From Opisthocomus hoazin (taxonomy: Eukaryota > Chordata > Aves > Opisthocomiformes > Opisthocomidae): a stretch of 64,000 bases of DNA. The notes under the pieces are model-generated. The model was given only the letters and a program-made list of their open reading frames with translations. It was not told the origin of the DNA and did no database searches. Each line of letters opens with the position of its first letter. Position 1 is the stretch's first letter. Position numbers and translations under genes: made by a program. The stretch covers positions 66,059,300 through 66,123,299 of the forward strand of contig NC_134415.1 of assembly GCF_030867145.1 (NCBI RefSeq), given 5' to 3'. Shown here one piece after another: positions 57,001 through 64,000 of this stretch.

Positions 57001-57831
57001 CATATTTAAACTGTTTAAACTTCAGTTGCTGTATGTTAGACAGGTGAAGCAGGGTTTCTGAAAGCTGTCTTCAGTTGCCTTTCTTTAATAAATATAAAGA
57101 ACATCATCTCTAGCACATTCCTAGAGCTTCTTTCTTAAAATCTCAGATATTTTTTTTTTTTTCCCCTCAAAACCAGTGAGTAATTCATCCTTCTGAGTAA
57201 AGATAAGTGACAGGTAACTTCCTTGTTACTCACAAACATTGGAGTAGACCCACAGCTAATAAGGGCTCTTAAAATGATTTTATTGTGGTATTAGTTATAA
57301 CGTAATGAATCGTAAGGGTATACTTCATAAGGTATTCTGTAGGTTATGATCTGAACTGTTAAAAATTCTCTTAATTGTTTTTTTCTATGTATAGCTTAAA
57401 TTTGATATAGAGTACCCACATTTAAGGGATGCATCTAAGAGGTATTCTAACCTTATTCTTTGTCTGGCATTGTTGTAGCATGATGACAGAGACGATGGTG
57501 TGGATTATTGGGCCAAAAGAGGAAGAGGCCGTGGTACTTTCCAGCGTGGCAGAGGGCGTTTTAACTTCAAAAAGTCAGGTAGCAGTCCAAAGTGGACACA
57601 CGACAAATATCAAGGGGATGGCATTGTGGAAGATGAAGAAGAAGCAATTGAGAATAATGAAGACAAGGACAGACGCAAAGAGGAAAAGGTAAACAGCTCA
57701 GTGAATTGCAGATTCCACAGTTTATCTTGCAATATCTTAATTGTGTGGGTGTGCGGGGAGATCACTTTAAAAGGTTTTGGAGTTTTGGTGATTGTTTACA
57801 AGAAGACTTTCCTTTCTTTCCACAGGAATAA
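41969..57831 (+). CDS. BCLAF1: BCLAF1, BCL2-associated transcription factor 1 (11 coding exons)
   Basis: Exons at 41969-42072, 42952-43857, 45336-46007, 46121-46290, 49016-49121, 50035-50119, 50872-51047, 52212-52392, 55703-55849, 57479-57688 and 57826-57831 join in phase to 2763 bases, 920 codons plus stop. That equals the human long isoform as I know it. Domains: arginine/serine-rich segment with RS dipeptides (residues 1-70), Gly/Arg/Tyr-rich patch (about 70-95), second RS block (about 100-155), Ser/Pro-rich region with HSP/HSI motifs (about 200-320), acidic and Lys-rich middle (337-560), the conserved THRAP3/BCLAF1 core ([13 protein letters not shown], about 570-690), Lys/Glu/Arg-rich stretch (682-800), then two RG-rich segments near the C-terminus (801-885). 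Known: a nuclear SR-related protein in mRNA-processing complexes and transcription, involved in DNA damage response and apoptosis. Near identity to the mammalian protein makes this assignment very secure. Confidence 0.97.
42952..43857 (+). CDS. BCLAF1: BCLAF1 coding exon 2
   Basis: 906 bp, residues 35-336. RS-rich start, the [20 protein letters not shown] patch, second RS block and the Ser/Pro-rich region. Acceptor TTTTAG, donor AAAAG|GTAAGA. Confidence 0.96.
43858..45335. other. BCLAF1 intron between coding exons 2 and 3
   Basis: AT-rich, no repeat family. An AATAAA occurs at about 43966, just inside the intron, and could serve as an intronic polyadenylation site, but this is only a motif. 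Confidence 0.5.
45336..46007 (+). CDS. BCLAF1: BCLAF1 coding exon 3
   Basis: 672 bp, residues 337-560, charged region starting [17 protein letters not shown] and ending VPLDDSN. Acceptor CCACAG, donor ATAG|GTAAAT. Confidence 0.96.
46121..46290 (+). CDS. BCLAF1: BCLAF1 coding exon 4
   Basis: 170 bp, residues 561-617, [20 protein letters not shown] into the [11 protein letters not shown] core shared with THRAP3. Acceptor TTTTAG, donor AAAG|GTATGT. Confidence 0.96.
46291..49015. other. BCLAF1 intron between coding exons 4 and 5
   Basis: AT-rich, with an A/C-rich low-complexity tract near 46967-47030. No RNA gene recognised. Confidence 0.5.
49016..49121 (+). CDS. BCLAF1: BCLAF1 coding exon 5
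   Basis: 106 bp, residues 618-652, [20 protein letters not shown] to SPEIH. Acceptor AACAG, donor ATAG|GTATAT. Confidence 0.95.
50035..50119 (+). CDS. BCLAF1: BCLAF1 coding exon 6
   Basis: 85 bp, residues 653-681, [20 protein letters not shown]. Acceptor ATTTAG. Donor AAA|GTAGGT lacks the usual G at the last exon base. Confidence 0.93.
50641..50686. repeat. Short tandem duplication in a BCLAF1 intron
   Basis: The unit TTTTTTTTAAGATCTAAT occurs twice, separated by about 9 bases. Confidence 0.75.
50872..51047 (+). CDS. BCLAF1: BCLAF1 coding exon 7
   Basis: 176 bp, residues 682-739, [20 protein letters not shown] then [12 protein letters not shown]. The acceptor TTTTTACAG directly follows a (TA)n run. 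Donor ACAG|GTAAAT. Confidence 0.95.
52212..52392 (+). CDS. BCLAF1: BCLAF1 coding exon 8
   Basis: 181 bp, residues 740-800, Ser-rich run ([19 protein letters not shown]) then GVSRPRGTF. Acceptor TTTTTCAG, donor TTT|GTAAGT. Confidence 0.95.
52393..55702. other. BCLAF1 intron between coding exons 8 and 9
   Basis: About 3.3 kb, AT-rich, with an A/C-rich low-complexity stretch at 53155-53245. No exon or repeat family recognised. Confidence 0.5.
55703..55849 (+). CDS. BCLAF1: BCLAF1 coding exon 9 (phase-neutral, 49 codons)
   Basis: 147 bp, residues 801-849, [20 protein letters not shown] to SKKYFL. Acceptor TTAATCAG, donor TTG|GTGGGT. Both ends are in phase 0, so it can be skipped without frame change; a human isoform lacking 49 residues here is known. 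Confidence 0.95.
55850..57478. other. BCLAF1 intron between coding exons 9 and 10
   Basis: AT-rich; a (TTTG)n run at 56982-57000. Nothing else recognised. Confidence 0.5.
57479..57688 (+). CDS. BCLAF1: BCLAF1 coding exon 10
   Basis: 210 bp, residues 850-919, [39 protein letters not shown] and acidic tail. Acceptor TTGTAG, donor AAAAG|GTAAAC. Confidence 0.95.
57826..57831 (+). CDS. BCLAF1: BCLAF1 last codon and stop
   Basis: Acceptor TTTCCACAG, then GAA TAA: the final Glu and the stop. The rest of this exon is 3'UTR. Confidence 0.92.
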   Translation, partial: E

Positions 57832-59356
57832 CCCTGGAAGAAAATTGTAGCTGAAAGAGCAGCTCTTGCACCACCTACACCACATTTTTAATATGTTTTT
57901 TTGTTGTCAAATGAATGTAAGCATTTTACTTAAATTTTACTGTTGGAAAGTAGTTTAGAGGGATTGTTTTTGTTTTAAGCCTTTAGAAAAAAATCTTGAT
58001 ATAGTAAACTATGTTAATGATCGTACAGGTAGAAAGTAAAATATTTGTAACAACTTTTAAGAAATTTTACTGTTTGTTATATGCAGTGTAATTCTGCTTT
58101 GTCCAAATATATGGTCAAGTACAACTCTAAAAGTTTTGATTCTCCCCTATGTCTGTGTTTTATTCTGAAGTAAACTTACAGCTCTGCACACCCAAAATCT
58201 TTGAGCAGCATTTTTTTATAAACTGATTACTACTTCTGTGTTACCTTTTTAAAAGAAGTGTATAAGAGTGTAAATACTCAAGTGAGTTTCAAGTGTATTA
58301 TTTCCCTTCTGGAATGTGAGTTATAGAAACCTATTTCCAAGTCACTGCTGCTAGAAACTTTAAACAGATTTGAAAACTGGAGTTCCTTCCCCCATCTCTG
58401 TAGTTATCTCAAAACTACCTACAGCCAACTTAATTCCTGTAGCTTGTGTCTAGAACAGATCAGTCATGTTATGGATACCTAGTGATTTTCTTTGTCATCA
58501 AAAGATGCTTCTCTTGTTAAGGGTAACTTGGTACAATTAAGGTTTTATAAACCTAGGGTTTAAACTCACTGCAAGAAAAATATGCTATCTGTGAAGCAGG
58601 AAGTACAAGTGGCATTTTCAGGGCCACTAGTGATTATAGTTTCAGCTTTCTCATGACAGCTTAATCATCAACAGAACACTTAAGAAACTGGTGGCAGTAT
58701 CAATCTAGCTTTTTTTATCAATTTTAGTTCCAGTTTGTTAGAACTGCCTCTTCAGTTTCTTTATGTGGACTTGCCTCTCCAGGTGTGTAATCTGGCAAGA
58801 GAAAGTCTTCAAATCTTCTGTCACGTTTACAGCCTTGAGTGAAACTGGAGTGGTGGGATGGGGAGAGACAAAGTGAAAAACCACCACAAAAGTCCCTGAA
58901 AAAGTAAAGCAAGATATTTTAAAACTGGAATCAGTAAAAATACTTCAGATACACTAAACATTTCTATAAAGTGTGAATTCCATTACTGTGCCCTGGAGGT
59001 ACATTTCTTTACTATACCACTTTATACAATGTAAATTGGAAGTTACAACTCGATGGTAAAAGTTAAGTTAGCAAAAGGTCTCACACCTTTTAATGAATCT
59101 TACTTGCTTCAGTACTGATTTTTTAAATAGCTGTGCTTCTAGTATTTTTGCAGCCAAAGTGCAGGTTAGTCTACAGTTGTTTTGGGTTTTTTTAAAAACA
59201 AAAACCACAAACCCACAAACTTAGTTTAGCGGTAGGTATACTTTTAACCTACAGAATGTTAAGGATGACAGTAACGTACTTGAATTACGCGAACAAGGAC
59301 ATTGTGATACAAGGCTACTTAAGTTTTCTGTCTTGGGCTGCTATAGATAAAATAAA
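57832..59356 (+). other. BCLAF1: BCLAF1 3'UTR (end uncertain)
   Basis: AT-rich sequence after the stop. The first canonical AATAAA is at 59351-59356. An ATTAAA (59818) and another AATAAA (61634-61639) follow, so longer 3' ends are possible. Confidence 0.55.
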
Positions 59357-61900
59357 TCTTAACTTTATATGGAGGTAATAGTGTAATGTTGTTCTCAGTT
59401 TGCCCCTTACATAACATCTTTAAAAAAATAGGGAGGGGGGGCGGAAGCTTCGGTAGAGGTGTTTGTAGTAAATACATATATAATGTATGCCCTGTTACTG
59501 TCTTTGCTGTTCAGGCGTAGTTAACCATCTGCCCTATCCAAATTAAACACTAGAAGGCAGAAAAATATAGTACTGTTACTAATCCTAACTGCACTTGAGG
59601 AAATTGTATTTCAGATTGCACTAGTTTGCATGCATCTGCATAGAAAGGGAAATAGGATCAGTATTTGCCCTCTAATGACAGTTACTAAAGGGTCATTCCT
59701 GCATTATGTTTGAGGAAGTTTACACCGTTACGTGTACAGTGCATCTTTTAATAGCTGTTGAAATGTAAAACTGACTATTCCTTGGACTTTCTGGCAAATC
59801 TCACACAGACTTTGTGTCTATTAAATCAAAAGAAGCAAGAAAAGGCACAAACCAATAAACTCAGCAGCAGTGTCAGAGTCTGTCCTAATGAAAATTTAAC
59901 ATCAGTCTGAAACTAACAAATAGGACCAAGATGTACTTGAACAATCATAACCTTAGAACAGATAATCTCTATTGCCTAGGTGAAGTTGAAAGTGGATTGT
60001 TGTGGTCTGCGTGTCATAAGGCAGGATAGTTCCTGCATGATGCGGCAGATATAAGTTTTCTGCCTCAGTTGAATGTCCAAGGAAATCTGGTAGAGATTGC
60101 TTTGATAATGTTCGGTCCTACAGGCCTATCTGTAGGTCAGATCATAAAAATCCTTTCTTCATTATCCTTAATTTCAGTGTAGTTTATTAAAAATGCTGTT
60201 TGTTGATTACACAAGACATGGTGACAGCCATAAATTATTTTAAAAACTGCTTGAATTAAGATAATACGGCGGAGGATGCTAGTTGCAGTCTACCAGAGAT
60301 CTATAAGAAACAAAAACTAAATGGAGTTTAAGTGTGTTTTTGTTTTGTTTCTTTTGCTTATGTTGTTTTTTATCCAAAACTAATGCTTCAGTACTTACTA
60401 GTCCTTCAACATGAATAGTTAATTTTCACTGTCGTGGTATGGAAAAACATGTTTTGAGGTCATCATTAGATGCTACTGAAGGAGTTGTATGACTGTTGTG
60501 AATGGAAGTTCAGTGCGTTTTGCATTTCTCATGTTAGAAGTTAAAGACCATCGTTAGTGTATCTGTAAGGAAAAAAAATCCAAGCATTCTACTGATATAA
60601 AATGTTTAACCACATCTTGAGTTCAGCAATTCATTCTGGCTCCAGCTATGCAGCAGTTCCTGGATCTGCTTGATCTCTACGTGGTGTGGTTATGAAGTTT
60701 GAGGTTTTCTCTGCAGTTCAGAGAAAATTAGACATCCATTTTGCTAGGGGGAAAAAAAAAAAAGAATCCAGTAGGTATACTGTTAGTCTAGACTCTGTGC
60801 ACTCATTCAGTGTCTTGGTTTGGAATTCAATCTCACATCATTTTCCCAGAAGTCAATCAGTAGCATGACTGCAACAGCGGGCAGCTATGTGTGGTGAAAG
60901 CCTTCCTGCCTTGGTAGTGCTGTGTTGCTGCTTCAGAAGAAGAGCCGTTACCTAGGTTTGATTTAGCTCTGGAGGTAAAGGCTGCAGCAGGAAGTCTTAA
61001 GCCCCTGTCAGTTCTCCTGGTTTCTTAAAGCTGGCCTGTCACACGATCCTTTCGTCAAGCAGGTCCTGCAGGTCCCACTGTGACTGCTCAGAGCTGGACT
61101 TGCTGACTTGAGGCGTTTTTGTGCGAGTTCCCAGCTGGCGCCTCCGGTTCCAAAGCAGCGTGTTACTGGTGTGGCGCAGTCAGACTGAATTGCCGCAGTC
61201 CTGCTGTTGCCTTTGAGACCCTGCCTCTGCCTGGGTCTGTGGTAGAGCTGTGTGCTGCTGTTCCATCTGTCTGTACCACCCTTTCCCCTCCCTTAGAAAG
61301 AAGCTGTTGGAGGAGCAGGTGAGAGTACCTTGTGTGTTAGTAAGCAAGTACTGTAGTGCAGTTTTTCAAAATACCTATTAAAAAGTTTTACCATTCTTCT
61401 CCTCAAGCTTAAACCCTCCTAAGGCCCCTCAAAGGCTTTATGCTCTTACTATGGCTTGTGTTACCAGTACTGTTCCTCCTTTGTGTTTGGTCTGAGAGAA
61501 TCAATCCACATGATGAGTTAGGGGTAGTAGTAACTACAAGAAAAGGCAGTTAACAGTTGCAATGCAACTAAGTGTTGCAGTTATGGGATTTTGTTTGTTT
61601 AGAAACTGTTGCTCAGACACACCTGTAAATGCAAATAAAGAAAATGTCTAACGATCCAGTTTATCTTAATTTCTGGAAAGCTTTGATGGGATTAGTATGA
61701 CTGGTAACAGTACAGCTAGGCACTTGAAAGAATTTGTAGTTAGGAGCCGATACCACTTCCCTGCGTATCTGGAGTTACCCTACTGGCTTTCTTGAAGATT
61801 TCAAAGTTTCTTAAGCAAAACAGTGGCAATTTTGGCAAGCACGATAAAAATCAGATAGCCTCTGTGAAGAGCAAGTACAGTCTCCGAAGCCAGGGTTCTG
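59357..61900. other. Intergenic stretch, or long BCLAF1 3'UTR, before MTFR2
   Basis: No repeat family or gene recognised. Base composition moves from AT-rich to GC-rich toward the MTFR2 promoter. Confidence 0.45.
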
Positions 61901-62333
61901 GGTTCGAGGTGAGCTCAGCGCAATGAGGTGCTGCCGCGTAGCTGGGCGCTGTACCCGGCTGCTGCCTTGCCTTTCAGTTCTCGGAGGGAAGTAGGGGGAC
62001 GTTTGCTACGCCGAGGACCTGAGCTGCCCCGTGTCCGCTTGGCTCCTTGGCACCGACCCGCCCTGGCTTCACGCACGTCCGGTTGCCCCAGCGCCTTTCT
62101 GCTGTGGGCGGGTGCGGGCGTTCCTGTGAAGTTGCCTCGGCGCCAGTACCCCTTCCCTCCCCCAGCATGGGCCCGGGGAGAGGTGCCGGTGCTCAGCCAG
62201 GGGTGCGGTGGGAGCTCGGGCAGGACCCGGGGCCCGACGCAGCGGGCGGGCTGGGGTCACCAGCGGGCAGCGGCCCACCCCCGCGGGCGCGGTGCTCCCG
62301 CTGCAGCTGCCGGTGGGCGGACGCGCTGCACCC

Positions 62334-62358
62334 GGGGGGGGGGGGGGGGGGGGGGGGG
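62334..62358. repeat. Homopolymer of 25 G
   Basis: Uninterrupted G run on the plus strand inside the MTFR2 CpG island. It could form a G-quadruplex; length in the assembly may be inexact. Confidence 0.85.
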
Positions 62359-62728
62359 TGGCCGAACCGCGGCGGCATTCAAACTGCCCCCCTTCCCGAC
62401 AGCCCTCGCCAGCGTGGCCTGCTCTCACCCTCTTATTGGCTCTGGGCTAAGCACTGGCTACTTCCTATTGGCGCGATTGCCTTGCTGCCCCGCCCCTATT
62501 TCCGATTGGTGCTCCCAGCCCGGGTGGGCGAGCAGGGCTGCGGGGCGGGTTCTGCGGCCGCGGGGGTTCGGCTGCCTGGCGGGGGCTAAGGGGAGGTGTG
62601 CGGGCTCTCCGCCCGCTGGCGGCTGCCGCAGGAGGGGAAGGGCAGCGGCCGCTTGCGGGGAGGCGGGAGCGCCGCGGCGTCCCTGCCCGCGAGGGACAGT
62701 GACCTCTCCCTTCCGCCCTGCGGCGGCC

Positions 62729-62791
62729 ATGGCGCTGGTGCTGGCTCTCCTCAGGCGGGTGCTGGAGTACTTCGGCTGGCCGCCCGACCAG
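62729..62791 (+). CDS. MTFR2: MTFR2 coding exon 1
   Basis: 21 codons. ATG in good context (GCGGCCATGG). Ends exactly at codon 21 with donor CAG|GTGAGA. Confidence 0.88.
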
Positions 62792-63993
62792 GTGAGACCC
62801 CGCGGAGCGTCCCGGCTGCAGCCGTCGTGATTCGGGGGAGGATGGCTCGCCACCTCGGAGTCGTCGCACGGCTGCGGTGCGACTGGCCCCGCTCCTCCCG
62901 CGCGGTTGGATTTGCGGGCGTGGGAAGGCTTGGGGTCTCCGCTGTGGTGCGGCCGTTCGAGGGGTTCTTTTTCCTCGCAACAGAGGGGAAAAACCCCCAG
63001 TGAAGTAAGCTGCTAACGCTTTGCTAATTTTAAATGAAAAAAACCCCTCTACTCTGCCCCAGTGAGGCCTCCACCTGGAGTGCTGTGTCCAGTTCTGGGC
63101 TCCCCAGTTCGAGAAAGATGAAGAGCTACTGGAGAGAGTCCAGCGGAGGGCTACGAGGATGGTGAGGGGACTGGAGCATCTCTCCTATGAGGAAAGGCTG
63201 AGGGAGCTGGGCTTGTTCAGCCTGAAGAAGAGAAGGCTGCGAGGGGACTTAATATATGCTTATAAATATCTGCAGGGTGGGTGTCAGGAGGATGGGGCCA
63301 GACGCTTTTCAGTGGTGCCCAGCGACAGGATAAGGGGTAACAGGCACAAACTGAAGCACAACAAGTTCCGTCTGAACATGAGGAAGAACTTCTTCCCTCT
63401 GAGGGTGACGGAGCCCTGGAAGAGGCCGCCCAGGGAGGTTGTGGAGTCTCCTTCTCTGGAGATATTCAAGCCCCGCCTGGACAAGATCCTGTGCAGCCTG
63501 CTGTAGGTGACCCTGCTTCGGCAGGGGGGTTGGACTAGATGACCCCCAGAGGTCCCTTCCAACCCCTACCACTCTGTGATTCTGTGCAAAGCTAGGTAAC
63601 GATTCCCTGGTAGCAGTTAATGCCGTGTTTTGAGAGACCTGGGAAAGGCGGTGTGTGGGAAGCGGGGCAGGCTGACCGGGAGGCTGTGGGCAGCTCGCCG
63701 GTCCTGGACGGCAATAGCGGGACACGGCTGCAGCTCGTGGTTCTGAGGAAGTGCTCGGCTGATTTGTGTGAAACTACGGAAGTGTTTCTAGGGGTACTGG
63801 TCTGAGCGAGCTGTCCTCGTTGTCTGGTTTCATTGTCGGGAGTTCTCGGGTTTTTTGGCAGGCCGTGTTTTTGGAAACTCGCATATTCGGCAGGAGTATC
63901 AGTCGTACAATCCGAACATGCCTGCCTTCAGCAGTCTCATCAGGAAGGCATTTCCAGCAGTTATGTGCAGTCATAAGGAAGTATCAGGTCAAG
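62729..63993 (+). CDS. MTFR2: MTFR2, mitochondrial fission regulator 2, first two coding exons (partial)
   Basis: Exon 1 (62729-62791) encodes [21 protein letters not shown], close to the human start in pattern (hydrophobic, then LEYFG). Donor CAG|GTGAGA. Exon 2 (63862-63993) is 132 bp, phase 0 at both ends, [20 protein letters not shown] to IRKYQVK. Acceptor TTTTTGGCAG, donor AAG|GTACGT. Its [10 protein letters not shown] matches the YGS-RSIVR-IG motif of the MTFR family. Known: MTFR2 (FAM54A/DUFD1) acts on mitochondrial fission and aerobic respiration and rises in dividing cells. The remaining exons lie beyond the window. The frame is open for 267 codons before the chosen ATG, but that is GC-rich promoter sequence; the ATG chosen is the one that matches the family. 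Directly downstream of BCLAF1 in the same orientation, as in mammals. Confidence 0.85.
63063..63586 (+). mobile_element. CR1 LINE 3' fragment in MTFR2 intron 1
   Basis: Plus strand: begins within ORF2 (CACCTGGAGTGCTGTGTCCA), keeps a nearly open C-terminus ([20 protein letters not shown]) and ends CACTCTGTGATTCTGTG. It is one of the better preserved 3' ends here, so probably a younger insertion. Confidence 0.92.
63862..63993 (+). CDS. MTFR2: MTFR2 coding exon 2
   Basis: 44 codons, in phase with exon 1. Less conserved than exon 1 apart from the [10 protein letters not shown] motif, so identification rests on position, splice sites and that motif. Confidence 0.75.
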
Positions 63994-64000
63994 GTACGTT

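Larger units (their letters stand above)
61950..62960. promoter_or_regulatory. MTFR2: CpG island promoter of MTFR2
   Basis: GC- and CpG-rich block. Three inverted CCAAT boxes (ATTGG) at 62435-62439, 62467-62471 and 62505-62509 lie about 220-295 bases before the start codon, with no TATA box. A run of 25 G sits at 62334-62358. Spacing of 32 and 38 bases between CCAAT boxes is the arrangement known from NF-Y-driven cell-cycle promoters. Confidence 0.75.

Noticed and set aside
61928-62728. In-frame extension of MTFR2 by 267 codons upstream
   Set aside because: Composition is that of GC-rich promoter DNA, it crosses the 25-G run and the CCAAT boxes, and the family start matches the ATG at 62729.

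Overview
The window looks like a piece of a bird genome. It carries six truncated CR1 LINE copies with the typical CR1 3' tail (short repeats of the ATTCTNTGATTCT kind), one solo retroviral LTR, small AT-rich introns with consensus GT-AG splice sites, and strong CpG-island promoters. It has no bacterial features. The species cannot be read from the sequence alone.

Left part (about 3-24 kb, minus strand): a gene for an armadillo-repeat protein. I assembled nine exons by splice sites and codon phase. The protein begins MGQLCGRC, an N-terminus suited to myristoylation and palmitoylation. It continues with armadillo repeats whose order and spacing resemble the fungal vacuolar protein Vac8. I do not recognise a named vertebrate gene for it. 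Two short exons expected from the repeat pattern were not found, and one probable exon has an in-frame TGA, so the gene may be decaying or only partly read here. A 368-codon open frame of unknown meaning lies inside its last visible intron (4829-5935, minus).

Middle (24-32 kb): a repeat-rich 5' flank or first intron of the armadillo gene. It holds three CR1 copies; one, of 2.2 kb, keeps degraded endonuclease and reverse-transcriptase remains.

Centre (32.1-57.9 kb, plus strand): a CpG island at 32.1-33.8 kb with YY1 and ETS/CRE-like motifs, followed by BCLAF1. One candidate 5'UTR exon and eleven coding exons are placed. They join in phase to a 920-codon frame, the length I know for the human long isoform. 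BCLAF1 is a nuclear SR-related, RNA-associated transcription and splicing factor. The first intron carries a 410-bp solo LTR with a 5-bp target duplication.

Right end (57.8-64 kb, plus strand): the BCLAF1 3'UTR, a short intergenic stretch, and then the CpG-island promoter and first two coding exons of MTFR2 (mitochondrial fission regulator 2). That promoter has three CCAAT boxes and a run of 25 G. A CR1 copy lies in MTFR2 intron 1. BCLAF1 next to MTFR2 matches the mammalian order (human 6q23); the armadillo gene on the other side of BCLAF1 is not part of the human order as I know it.
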